Positions 48,614 through 56,966 of a stretch of 64,000 bases of DNA are shown here, piece after piece; position 1 is the stretch's first letter; every line of letters starts with the position of its first letter. The notes beneath the pieces are model-generated. The model was not told the origin of the DNA, did no database searches, and worked only from the letters and a program-made list of their open reading frames with translations. This DNA comes from Nodularia sphaerocarpa UHCC 0038 (lineage in GTDB: Bacteria; Cyanobacteriota; Cyanobacteriia; Cyanobacteriales; Nostocaceae): assembly GCF_022376295.1 (NCBI RefSeq), contig NZ_CP060140.1:2918356-2982355 (forward strand). The letters run 5' to 3'. The translations under genes and the position numbers were made by a program.

Positions 48614-49330
48614 ATGCTGATGCTACCTGCTACAAATCCTAAAATTCTGGTCGTAGATGACGATTTCGGGATCCGCAATCTCATACATCGCTTTTTAAGT
48701 CGAAAATATCAAATAGAGTCGGCGGCGGATGGTAAAACAGCTTTATCTTTGTTTGATAAATTCAATCCCAGTGTAGTAATTCTGGATTGGAATTTACCAG
48801 ATATCAATGGCTATGAATTGTGTCAAGAAATGCAGAGTCGCACTAATGTTTTAGTGATGATCCTGACTGGAAGAACTGCTGAATCCGATAAAATTAAAAT
48901 TCTTTCCATAGGTGCTGATGATTTTTTGACTAAGCCTTTTAGCCTAGCAGAAATTGAACTTAGGGTACAAGCTCTTTTGAGACGCATTCGCTGTATTAAC
49001 CCCTATCCCACACAGCGCCTTGTGTTTAAGCAGCTTGCAATTAATCCAGATGGTCGGGTGGTAACACTTAAAGATCAGCCTCTTTCTTTAACAGCCTTGG
49101 AATTTAATATTTTACATTTTTTGGCAAGTCATCCTGGTCAAGCGTGGAGTCGTCCCCAGCTAATTCAAAAAATCTGGGGTTGTGAATATGTGGGCGATGT
49201 CAGGGTGGTTGATGTGCATATAGGACAACTTCGTAAAAAGTTGGAAGTTGATTCTACTGTTCCTGAGTTTATTAAAACTGTGCGCGGCTACGGATACAAG
49301 TTTGAAATACCAGAATTTACTATTATTTAG
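48614..49330 (+). CDS. OmpR/PhoB-family response regulator
   Basis: 238 aa. REC domain about 10-120 with DDD at 15-17, phospho-Asp58 in VVILDWNLPD and KPFS. C-terminal winged helix about 140-235: LSLTALEFNILHFLASHPGQ, then WGCEYVGDVRVVDVHIGQLR and KTVRGYGYKF. It activates or represses transcription. It is convergent with kdpD; KdpE is of this family, but the sequence gives no specific evidence that this is KdpE. ATG 48614; ATG 48620 is also possible. No kinase is adjacent. Confidence 0.9.
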   Translation: MLMLPATNPKILVVDDDFGIRNLIHRFLSRKYQIESAADGKTALSLFDKFNPSVVILDWNLPDINGYELCQEMQSRTNVLVMILTGRTAESDKIKILSIGADDFLTKPFSLAEIELRVQALLRRIRCINPYPTQRLVFKQLAINPDGRVVTLKDQPLSLTALEFNILHFLASHPGQAWSRPQLIQKIWGCEYVGDVRVVDVHIGQLRKKLEVDSTVPEFIKTVRGYGYKFEIPEFTII

Positions 49331-49455
49331 TAGCGTGTTTAAACGCAGAGGGACTCTGAGTATTGACTACAAAATATGTCACAATTTTTTATGTTAATAA
49401 AAAATTGAACACATCTGAATTATAAAATAGCTTTGACCTGAGTTCATATACTCAC

Positions 49456-50577
49456 TTATCTCTCTGTAGAAATGATGTGTAAATCTATGTGTTTATCTCT
49501 AATTAAATCTATGAGTTCTTGAGTAAAAGACTTTTTGACAAATCTTTTCCATTGTGGCTGCTGGCTTTCACCAATGATAATTTGTGTAACGTGATGACTT
49601 GCGGCCACTTGAGCAATTTCTTTAGCAACACTTTGACTTTTCACATATAGAAATTCACCGCCAAACTCTCGGCATAATCTCTCACAAGTATCGATATGTA
49701 AACTTTCTTCTTTAGTGAGGAATCGTTCGGGATTTGCCACAAATACAGCATACAATCGCCCATTCATATAATTAGCAATGCGTGCGCCTCGACGTAACAA
49801 CTGTGCTGAATCAGGATAAGTAGAGACACACACTAAAACTCGTTCGTGAATATTGCAATTTTGTCCTACAAAGTTGGCAGTATTTGCTTCCTCTTCAACT
49901 GTATCTGCAACTTCTCTTAATGCTAGTTCTCTTAAAGCGATGAGATTACGACGCTGAAAGAAGTTTTTCAGGGATTGTTCGATTTTTTCGGGTGCATAAA
50001 TTTTTCCTTCTTGTAAACGCTCTTCTAAAGTTTCTGGGGTGACATCAATCACAACAACAGCATCAGCTTCATCTAGTAAGTAATCAGGAATGCGCTCTCG
50101 CACCACGACACCTGTAATTCTTGCTACTAAGTCGTTTAAACTTTCTAAATGTTGAATATTCACAGTGGAATAAACATCAATTCCGGCTGCTAAAATTACT
50201 TCTACGTCCTGATAGCGTTTTTTTCTTGGAGAACCAGGAACGTTAGTATGAGCGAGTTCATCCACTAACACCAATTGGGGGGCGCGTTGCACAATTGCAT
50301 CTGTGTCCATTTCCTCTAGGGTGATATTCTGGTGGATAAAGGCTTTGCGCTTAATTATCTCTAATCCGGTAGCTTTCATGGCCGTTTCTTTGCGCCCATG
50401 AGTTTCTAACATCCCGATCACTACATCAATGCCATCTTGTTTGAGTTGATGTGCTTCTTCCAGCATTTTATAAGTTTTGCCCACACCTGGAGCCATACCA
50501 ATAAAAATTTTATGCTTCCCACGTCGGTGAGTACGAATATAGGAACTGTCGGGGGAAGGGGTATGAGAATAAATCAT
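49456..50577 (-). CDS. kdpD: Truncated KdpD (sensor N-terminus only)
   Basis: 373 aa against about 900 for full KdpD. It has the KdpD domain with Walker A GMAPGVGKT (27-35), GMLETHGRKET, and DELAHTNVPGSPRKKRYQDVE in part, followed by a universal-stress-like domain (about 245-373). The transmembrane segments, GAF, H-box and ATPase of the kinase are absent, so it cannot phosphorylate a regulator. Short KdpD proteins are known from Anabaena kdp operons. Its ATG overlaps the kdpC stop by 4 nt, so the genes are translationally coupled. The USP part of KdpD binds c-di-AMP in Staphylococcus; this is possible here. Confidence 0.93.
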   Translation of the reverse strand: MIYSHTPSPDSSYIRTHRRGKHKIFIGMAPGVGKTYKMLEEAHQLKQDGIDVVIGMLETHGRKETAMKATGLEIIKRKAFIHQNITLEEMDTDAIVQRAPQLVLVDELAHTNVPGSPRKKRYQDVEVILAAGIDVYSTVNIQHLESLNDLVARITGVVVRERIPDYLLDEADAVVVIDVTPETLEERLQEGKIYAPEKIEQSLKNFFQRRNLIALRELALREVADTVEEEANTANFVGQNCNIHERVLVCVSTYPDSAQLLRRGARIANYMNGRLYAVFVANPERFLTKEESLHIDTCERLCREFGGEFLYVKSQSVAKEIAQVAASHHVTQIIIGESQQPQWKRFVKKSFTQELIDLIRDKHIDLHIISTER

Positions 50578-51143
50578 AAACTATCCAAAGCTAAATTAAG
50601 CTGCAAAACATTAACTCCAGGTTCACCGAATATACCCAGGAATCTGCCTTCGGTGTTTCGAGATATCAGGTTTTGAATTTGTTGGGTATCCACATTACGG
50701 ACAGCAGCAATCCGTGATACTTGTGCTTGGGCGGATTCAGGGGTGATGTGTGGGTCTAAACCAGAGCCAGAGGTATAAACTAAGTCAGCAGTGGGTTGAA
50801 TATCAGCTTGTTTCAACCGTGTGACTTCTCCTTGAATGCGTTCGAGAAGTTCTGGGTTACTGGGTGCTAGGTTGCTGGCTCCGGATACACCTGTGGTAGC
50901 TACTTCTGGGCTGGTACTGTAGTCAATAACACTAGGGCGATTCCAAAAATAGCGATCGCCTGCAAAAGGTTGACCAATTAAGGCTGAACCGACTACTGTA
51001 CCTTGATTGTTGGTGATTAAGCTCCCGTTAGCGTGGAAGGGAAAGGCTATCTGTCCACAAATCAGCATGAATAAGGGATAAAGGAAGGCTGTTAATATCC
51101 ACAACGCTAAGGTGGAACGAATGGCTTTAGTAATTTGGTTCAT
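50574..51143 (-). CDS. kdpC: Potassium-transporting ATPase subunit C
   Basis: 189 aa. One N-terminal transmembrane helix (about 12-34). Conserved blocks are GSALIGQPFAGDRYFWNRPS, SNLAPSNPELLERI, SGLDPHITPESAQAQVSRIA and the C-terminal GEPGVNVLQLNLAL. KdpC stabilises the KdpFABC complex and raises its affinity. Start ATG at 51143 shares one base with the kdpG stop. Confidence 0.96.
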   Translation of the reverse strand: MNQITKAIRSTLALWILTAFLYPLFMLICGQIAFPFHANGSLITNNQGTVVGSALIGQPFAGDRYFWNRPSVIDYSTSPEVATTGVSGASNLAPSNPELLERIQGEVTRLKQADIQPTADLVYTSGSGLDPHITPESAQAQVSRIAAVRNVDTQQIQNLISRNTEGRFLGIFGEPGVNVLQLNLALDSL

Positions 51144-51331
51144 TAGAATTTCTCCGGTTGAAAAATGACAAGGAATAAATAAGTGCTTACGCCTATAGTG
51201 GCTATTCCTAAAAGTCCAATGGCGTAGGATGCAGCGCGTGATATTTCATCAGGGGTGGCTGCGTATACGGTTTGTGCTAGGAATACGTTGAGGGAAAGGG
51301 TGAGGAAGAGAAAGAGAGATAATTTTTTCAT
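51143..51331 (-). CDS. kdpG: Small Kdp membrane subunit KdpG (KdpF-like position)
   Basis: 62 aa. A hydrophobic N-terminal helix resembling a signal anchor (LFLFLTLSLNVFLAQTVYAA), then a second helix YAIGLLGIATIGVSTYLFLV and FQPEKF. In Anabaena kdp operons a gene called kdpG lies between kdpB and kdpC, in the place where KdpF-type peptides might be expected; the second helix resembles KdpF. A CGCAAAGG repeat directly precedes the start and may affect translation. Confidence 0.8.
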   Translation of the reverse strand: MKKLSLFLFLTLSLNVFLAQTVYAATPDEISRAASYAIGLLGIATIGVSTYLFLVIFQPEKF

Positions 51332-51339
51332 GATTTAAA

Positions 51340-51381
51340 CGCAAAGGGGCGCAAAGGTTAACGCAAAGGGGCGCGGAGAGG
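51340..51381. repeat. CGCAAAGG-type repeat between kdpB and kdpG
   Basis: Three ACGCAAAGGGGCG-like units occupy nearly all of the 54-bp gap. The same family lies in the kdpA-kdpB gap. Confidence 0.75.
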
Positions 51382-51385
51382 TCTA

Positions 51386-53452
51386 TTAGGCTAGTCCTAT
51401 GGTTGTGATGAAAAGGTCTATGATTTTGATGGCTATGAAGGGTGCTATTATGCCGCCAAATCCATAGATGAATATGTTGCGTTGTAGGAGTTGGTCGGCG
51501 GTTAATGGTCGAAATTTTACGCCAGTTAGTGCTAGGGGGATGAGTGCAGGAATGATTAAGGCGTTGTAAATTAGGGCTGATAAAACTGCTGATTGGGTAC
51601 TTGCTAAACCCATTATATTGAGAGCGCTAACGCCAATTCCTGAGAAGATGGCGGGGAGGATGGCGAAGTATTTGGCGATATCGTTGGCAATAGAAAAGGT
51701 GGTGAGTGCGCCACGGGTAATGAGTAGTTGTTTACCAATGGTGACAATATCAATTAACTTGGTGGGGTCAGAATCTAGGTCTACCATGTTAGCAGCTTCT
51801 TTGGCTGCTTGAGTACCTGTATTCATAGCCACACCTACATTTGCTTGAGCTAGGGCTGGGGCATCGTTGGTGCCATCTCCTGTCATGGCTACGAGTTTTC
51901 CTTGGGCTTGTTCCGCTTTTATGACTTCAATTTTGTCTTCGGGTGTGGCTTCGGCGATAAAGTCATCAACTCCGGCTTCTGCGGCAATTACAGATGCAGT
52001 AATTCGATTATCTCCTGTGAGCATGATGGTTTTAATTCCCATGCGTCGCATTTGGTCAAACCGTTCCCGAATCCCCGGTTTAATAATATCTTTGAGATAA
52101 ATTACACCGTAGATATCATTATTTTTGCAAAGTGCTAAGGGAGTACCACCTAAGCGAGAAATTCGCTCAAAAGCAGTATCTAGTTCTGGCGTTAATTTTC
52201 CTTGGCGAGAACGAACAAAGCCTTTAATGGCATCTACTGCACCTTTACGAATTTCTACCCCATTGGATAAATCAGTACCACTCATGCGGGTTTTGGCAGA
52301 AAACTCAATCCCTTCTGCTTGCTTGGTGTCAAAATCTAATTTTGCCCCTAATTTCTCTGCGAGTTTGACAATTGATTTGCCTTCTGGGGTTTCATCAAAT
52401 ACACTCGATCCTAGGGCAACTTGCGCTACATCTGCCATTGCATAACCATTTACAGGAATAAATTCTTCTGCCAAGCGGTTTCCCAAGGTAATCGTACCTG
52501 TTTTGTCTAAAATGAGGGTGTTGATATCTCCGCAGGCTTCCACCGCCCTTCCAGAGGTGGCAATGACATTAAATTGGGCGACTCTATCCATGCCGGCAAT
52601 GCCAATAGCACTTAATAATCCGCCGATGGTGGTGGGAATTAGGGCTACTAATAAGGCGATGAGTACGGCAATACTTATGGGTGAGTTGACGTAGACTGAC
52701 ACTGTTGGTAGTGTGGCAATCACAACTAAAAATACCTGCGTGAGAACTGCCAGCAATACTGTTAAAGCAATTTCATTGGGTGTTTTGCTGCGGGAAGCAC
52801 CTTCTACTAAACCAATCATCCGGTCAAGAAAGCCTTCTCCTGGGTCATTTGTCACCCGAATTATCAGTTCATCGGAGGTGATACGCGTTCCGCCGGTGAC
52901 TGAACTGGCAATGTCTGAACCTGGTTCTTTTAATACTGGTGCTGATTCTCCTGTAATTGCTGATTCATCCACGGAAGCTACACCTTTAATTACTTCACCG
53001 TCGGCGGGGATGACATCACCAGCAGTTACTTTGATTGTGTCACCGCGACGTAAGGCTGTGGAACTTACTTCTTGGAGGGAACCATCGGGGAGAATTTTTT
53101 TGGCTTTGGCATCGGATTTTGCCGATCGCAAGGCATCTGCTTGAGCTTTTCCTCTTCCTTCGGCTACGGCTTCGGCAAAGTTGGCAAAGACAAGGGTTGA
53201 GAATAAAATTAGGGTGATCAGTCCGTTGAATAATCGCGGATTTTCTCCTGGTGTGGGGCCAAATATGTTCGGTGCAATTGTCATCAGTGCTGTGACGATT
53301 GTACCTAGCCAAACTACGAACATGACTGGATTTTTGATCATGTTACCTGGGGATAGCTTGGCAAATGCTTGTTGAAATGCTCGTGTGTAGAGTCCGGCTG
53401 GTTTGGTTTGGGGTTTATGTTTGCGTTTTTTTCGCGGTTTTGTTGTTTGCAT
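51386..53452 (-). CDS. kdpB: Potassium-transporting P-type ATPase subunit B
   Basis: 688 aa from ATG 53452; the frame extends to a TTG at 53488, but that part is repeat-derived. Actuator motif ITGESAPV, phosphorylation motif LILDKTGTITLGN, hinge motif MTGDGTNDAPALAQA. Its basic N-terminus (KPRKKRKHKPQTKP) precedes GLYTRAFQQAFAKLSP. KdpB is the ATP-hydrolysing subunit of the KdpFABC high-affinity K+ pump. Confidence 0.97.
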   Translation of the reverse strand: MQTTKPRKKRKHKPQTKPAGLYTRAFQQAFAKLSPGNMIKNPVMFVVWLGTIVTALMTIAPNIFGPTPGENPRLFNGLITLILFSTLVFANFAEAVAEGRGKAQADALRSAKSDAKAKKILPDGSLQEVSSTALRRGDTIKVTAGDVIPADGEVIKGVASVDESAITGESAPVLKEPGSDIASSVTGGTRITSDELIIRVTNDPGEGFLDRMIGLVEGASRSKTPNEIALTVLLAVLTQVFLVVIATLPTVSVYVNSPISIAVLIALLVALIPTTIGGLLSAIGIAGMDRVAQFNVIATSGRAVEACGDINTLILDKTGTITLGNRLAEEFIPVNGYAMADVAQVALGSSVFDETPEGKSIVKLAEKLGAKLDFDTKQAEGIEFSAKTRMSGTDLSNGVEIRKGAVDAIKGFVRSRQGKLTPELDTAFERISRLGGTPLALCKNNDIYGVIYLKDIIKPGIRERFDQMRRMGIKTIMLTGDNRITASVIAAEAGVDDFIAEATPEDKIEVIKAEQAQGKLVAMTGDGTNDAPALAQANVGVAMNTGTQAAKEAANMVDLDSDPTKLIDIVTIGKQLLITRGALTTFSIANDIAKYFAILPAIFSGIGVSALNIMGLASTQSAVLSALIYNALIIPALIPLALTGVKFRPLTADQLLQRNIFIYGFGGIIAPFIAIKIIDLFITTIGLA

Positions 53453-53479
53453 TTTGGGTGAATTAATTAAATTTTTTTT

Positions 53480-53511
53480 CTCACGCAAAGGCGCAAAGGC
53501 GCAAAGAAGGA
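53480..53511. repeat. CGCAAAGG-type repeat between kdpA and kdpB
   Basis: Tandem GGCGCAAA units in a 69-bp gap that is otherwise short in most kdp operons. Confidence 0.75.
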
Positions 53512-53521
53512 AGAAAGATTT

Positions 53522-55207
53522 TTATCCTCCTGTGGTTAGTTGGAATGCTTCTGCTATGGGGCCAAGGACTAGGGCGGGGAGGAAGGTGAGTGCGCCCAGG
53601 ATTAAAATTACTCCGCTTGTGACTCCTGTAAAGAGTCTGGTGTCTGTTCTCAAAGTACCTGTGGTCATAGGAACAGGTTGTTTACGAGACATACTATCTG
53701 CCAAAAGTAGCAGTGCAATAATTGGTATATAACGCCCCGCCAACATACTGGCTGTGGCGCTGAGGTTCCACCAAAGTGTGTCATCACCTAATCCTTCAAA
53801 TCCTGAACCGTTGTTGGCGGCGGCGGATGCGTATTCGTAAACTACTTGGGAAACTCCATGAAATCCTGGGTTGCTAATACCTGAGAGGGTGTCAGGAAAG
53901 GCGAAGACTATGGCCCAGGGAATCAGGATGGCGAAAGGATGAACTAATAAGACGACGCTGGCGAGGACGATTTCTTTTTTCTCGATTTTGCGTCCTAAAA
54001 ATTCCGGTGTTCTTCCCACCATTAAGCCTGTGAGGAATACTGCCAAAATTAAGTAGATGTATAGAAAAGCTGTGCCGGTTCCTTGTCCTCCCCAAATGAT
54101 TTGCAAGAACATATTAAAGAGTGTGGCAAATCCGCCGGTCGGCATTAAGGAATCGTGCATTCCGTTGACAGCACCGCACATTGTGGCTGTGGTCATGACT
54201 GCCCAAAGTGCTGTTTGCGCCCAACCAAATCTCACTTCTTTTCCTTCTAAGTTTGGTTGTTGTTCTCCTAACAGGGGATTAACTAGGGGATTTCCTTGAA
54301 ATTCGCCTACTGCTGTAATTCCTACTAAGAAAACAAAAATGATAAATACCATCCAAAATACTAACCATGCTTGCTTACGGTTATTACTAAATACACCGTA
54401 GGTATAAATTAGGGATGCGGGGATGGCAACCATGATGCAGGTTTCTAATAAGTTAGAAAAGCCATTGGGATTTTCAAAGGGATGGGCTGAGTTAATTCCA
54501 AAGAAACCACCACCGTTTTCTCCCAGTTCTTTGATAATTTCAAAATGGGCAACTGGGCCACGAGCAATTACTTGAGTTGCGCCTTCTAAGGTGGTTACTG
54601 TGGCTGGCCCTGCTAAGGTTTCTGGTACACCTGCTAATAGTAAAAGCAATCCGCCAACTATTGATATTGGTAATAATATCCGGGTGATTGATTGGGTTAG
54701 GTCAGTGTAAAAGTTACCTAATGGTCTGCCAGTTAAACCCCGAATAAAGGCGATCGCTACTGCTAAACCCGTTGCAGCAGAAGTGAACATAAAGAAACCG
54801 AGGGCAAATACTTGGCTACCATAGCTATAGGTTGTTTCACCTGAGTAATGCTGTTGGTTGGTGTTGGTGAGAAAAGAAATGGTGGTGTGCAGTCCTAAAT
54901 CCCAACTTGGTGCATCTAATCCTGTGGGATTGAGTGGCAACCATCCCTGAAACATCAGAATGAAGTAGGCAAAAATCCCCATAATGAGATTGCTAAACAG
55001 TAATTCTTTGGCATATTGCCGACCTGTTAAATTTTCTTGGGGACGTACTCCACTAATGGCAAATATTACTCTTTCCAAGGGATTAATTATGGGGTCAAGT
55101 AGTGTTTTTTCTCCCATGAACACCCGCGCCATGTACCTTCCCAGTAAGGGAGTTGTGGCTATGACTATTAATAAGGTTAAAGTAATTTGTATCCATCCTT
55201 GTAACAT
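53522..55207 (-). CDS. kdpA: Potassium-transporting ATPase subunit A
   Basis: 561 aa, ten transmembrane helices. The four pore-loop regions are visible: FLTNTNQQHYSGE, GENGGGFFGINSAHPFENP, MHDSLMPTGGFATLF and AAANNGSGFEGL. The residues around the selectivity filter are conserved. KdpA is the K+ channel-like subunit. Start ATG 55207 lies 3 bp after the stop of the upstream RCK_C-like gene, so the two are almost certainly cotranscribed. Confidence 0.97.
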   Translation of the reverse strand: MLQGWIQITLTLLIVIATTPLLGRYMARVFMGEKTLLDPIINPLERVIFAISGVRPQENLTGRQYAKELLFSNLIMGIFAYFILMFQGWLPLNPTGLDAPSWDLGLHTTISFLTNTNQQHYSGETTYSYGSQVFALGFFMFTSAATGLAVAIAFIRGLTGRPLGNFYTDLTQSITRILLPISIVGGLLLLLAGVPETLAGPATVTTLEGATQVIARGPVAHFEIIKELGENGGGFFGINSAHPFENPNGFSNLLETCIMVAIPASLIYTYGVFSNNRKQAWLVFWMVFIIFVFLVGITAVGEFQGNPLVNPLLGEQQPNLEGKEVRFGWAQTALWAVMTTATMCGAVNGMHDSLMPTGGFATLFNMFLQIIWGGQGTGTAFLYIYLILAVFLTGLMVGRTPEFLGRKIEKKEIVLASVVLLVHPFAILIPWAIVFAFPDTLSGISNPGFHGVSQVVYEYASAAANNGSGFEGLGDDTLWWNLSATASMLAGRYIPIIALLLLADSMSRKQPVPMTTGTLRTDTRLFTGVTSGVILILGALTFLPALVLGPIAEAFQLTTGG

Positions 55208-55210
55208 GAA

Positions 55211-55540
55211 TTAAGAAAGCTCCCGATAAGTTTTTTTTAGATTTTTAATTGGACATTCTTGGGATGAGTAGTGAACCGGATGTATTTTATTTAGGGTAAA
55301 TTTTAGCTCTGGAACTGAGGCTGCATTTAGAGCAACAGCCAAGATGTAATCTTCACACCAAATTGTTGGTTCGGCACTTGCTAGGATGATTTGGTTATCT
55401 CTAATAATCCCCAAAGCAAAGCATTTTTTTGGTAATTTTAAGCTGGTTAAGGCAATGCCACAATGACAGCTATTATTCGTGATTTTTGTACTTGTTAAAC
55501 CTAATGCCATGTCAGCATTTATCTGATTTATAGAGAACAT
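55211..55540 (-). CDS. Small RCK_C (TrkA_C)-like domain protein heading the kdp operon
   Basis: 109 aa from ATG 55540, preceded by AGAGAACC; a TTG further upstream is unlikely. The central part resembles a regulator-of-K+-conductance C domain: LTSLKLPKKCFALGIIRDNQ, then IILASAEPTIWCEDYILAVAL, matching the usual layout of core strand, IxRDGxxxxP and GDxLxV. There is no NAD-binding RCK_N half and no membrane segment. Its position, 3 bp before kdpA, points to potassium-dependent regulation of Kdp. RCK_C domains in KtrA and CpaA bind c-di-AMP; the same ligand is possible but unproven. A C-terminal stretch of about 25 residues is Cys/Lys-containing and unassigned. Confidence 0.65.
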   Translation of the reverse strand: MFSINQINADMALGLTSTKITNNSCHCGIALTSLKLPKKCFALGIIRDNQIILASAEPTIWCEDYILAVALNAASVPELKFTLNKIHPVHYSSQECPIKNLKKTYRELS

Positions 55541-55642
55541 GATCTTGGTTCTCTTGATTTGTAACAATTTTCATCATCAATTAATTTCTCTATTAAAGCA
55601 AGTATTAGAAGGGTATAAAATGGAGTTTATTTTTCTATATGT

Positions 55643-55697
55643 AGTGTTTATTTAAAGTATATGTCAGCGTTTATAATGTTTAGAGAAGTGTTTATTT
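55643..55697. promoter_or_regulatory. Three phased AG[T/C]GTTTAT sites between kdp and the histidine kinase gene
   Basis: The 9-mer occurs at 55643-55651, 55666-55674 and 55687-55695, spaced 23 and 21 bp, i.e. about two helical turns. The 300-base gap 55541-55840 separates divergent operons and has no gene. The pattern suggests an operator for a dimeric or multimeric regulator such as the adjacent NarL-type protein. This is inference from sequence alone. Confidence 0.4.
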
Positions 55698-55840
55698 TTA
55701 GCTAAACGCCCTAAAAAAATCCATTAATAGGTCAAATATAATAAAATAAATAGAATAGAGATGCTATATCATTTTCAGCATCATCGGACTCAGGGAAAAC
55801 TAAAAATTGGACATTTAATTAGTAATACTTAATTTATTGA

Positions 55841-56965
55841 ATGAGACATCTTATAACTAAACGTTTTAATCAAGAATCGCGTTTGGGCAAATATTTATTC
55901 ATTGCTGGTTTATATATATTTGTGATGGTTTTGGAGTTCTCTACGCCCATTCCTTACGTTTTCGGGTATCTCTACACAGGGCCGATTTTATTGACAAATG
56001 CTTGGTTGGGAAGGCGTGCAACTTTTCAAGCTACTCTTGCGGCTGTGTTTTTAACTATGTTAAATCTTGTATTGCCAGGAGGTGAAGTGATGAAGGCTTC
56101 GACAATTGCTAGTAGAGCGATCGCCTCGCTGGCGTTGATTGTCACAGGTATTCTCAGTGATGCCTATGGTGGGTTGCGTCAACGTGTCCGGCGTTCTGAG
56201 GAGGCGATCGCCTTAACTCGTGCCAAACTAGAAGCACAAGAGGAATTAGTCAGAGTCCGAGAAGATTTTGCTTCTACACTCACCCACGACCTCAAAACGC
56301 CTTTATTAGGAGCAATTGAAACTCTCAAAGCCTTTGAAGCGGAAAAATTTGGCCCCGTATTGCCGGCACAGCAAAAAGTTTTAGCGACAATGGCGCGTAG
56401 TCATCAAACTTCACTGCAATTGTTACAAACTTTATTAGATATCTATCGTAATGATACTGAAGGTTTAGAACTTAATTTAGCACCTGTAGATTTAGCTATG
56501 CTAACAGAAGAAGCGGCTAGCACTTTGACTGAGTTAGCAGCAAATCGGCGTGTATATCTCTGTGTTAATTATGGTGAATCTAATTGGCGACAATCTTTGT
56601 GGGTGAAAGGTGATGCTTTACAACTACAACGAGTCATCATCAATCTTCTCGTCAATGCCATCAACCATACGCCCCGCAATGGCCGTGTGGAAGTTGTGTT
56701 AGAATCGCAATCTGCCTATCAAGTTGTAAAGATTTTGGATACAGGTGCGGGTATGCAGCCCGAAGAGTTTTCCCATTTATTTGAACGATTCTATCAAGGA
56801 CATAGCCAACGCCAAACCAAAGGTTCAGGATTAGGACTTTATCTATCTCGCCAAATTATTACAGCTCACGGCGGTATAATCTGGGCAGAGAACATATTAC
56901 CAGTTGGAGCTATGTTTGCTTTTAAGCTCCCTGTATACCCGTTCCAGTCCTCTCTAACTGCGTGA
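55841..56965 (+). CDS. Membrane sensor histidine kinase
   Basis: 374 aa. About four N-terminal transmembrane helices (residues 17-108) with almost no periplasmic domain, then a coiled coil (EAIALTRAKLEAQEELVRV), an H-box DFASTLTHDLKTPLLG (His149), and an ATPase with LLVNAINHTPRNG, DTGAGMQ and GSGLGLYLSR. The sensor type suggests detection within or at the membrane. It is divergent from kdp and paired with the NarL-type gene that begins 1 bp after its stop. Control of kdp, given the kinase-less KdpD, is a reasonable hypothesis. Confidence 0.92.
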   Translation: MRHLITKRFNQESRLGKYLFIAGLYIFVMVLEFSTPIPYVFGYLYTGPILLTNAWLGRRATFQATLAAVFLTMLNLVLPGGEVMKASTIASRAIASLALIVTGILSDAYGGLRQRVRRSEEAIALTRAKLEAQEELVRVREDFASTLTHDLKTPLLGAIETLKAFEAEKFGPVLPAQQKVLATMARSHQTSLQLLQTLLDIYRNDTEGLELNLAPVDLAMLTEEAASTLTELAANRRVYLCVNYGESNWRQSLWVKGDALQLQRVIINLLVNAINHTPRNGRVEVVLESQSAYQVVKILDTGAGMQPEEFSHLFERFYQGHSQRQTKGSGLGLYLSRQIITAHGGIIWAENILPVGAMFAFKLPVYPFQSSLTA

Positions 56966-56966
56966 G

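Noticed and set aside
48614..49330. Naming the OmpR-type regulator KdpE
   Set aside because: It is convergent with kdpD rather than in the operon, and its sequence has no KdpE-specific feature visible to me.
51618..53375. Several antisense frames opposite kdpB and kdpA
   Set aside because: They are codon-bias shadows of well-supported genes on the minus strand.
53453..53488. KdpB start at TTG 53488
   Set aside because: The extra residues come partly from a CGCAAAGG repeat; ATG 53452 gives the usual N-terminus.
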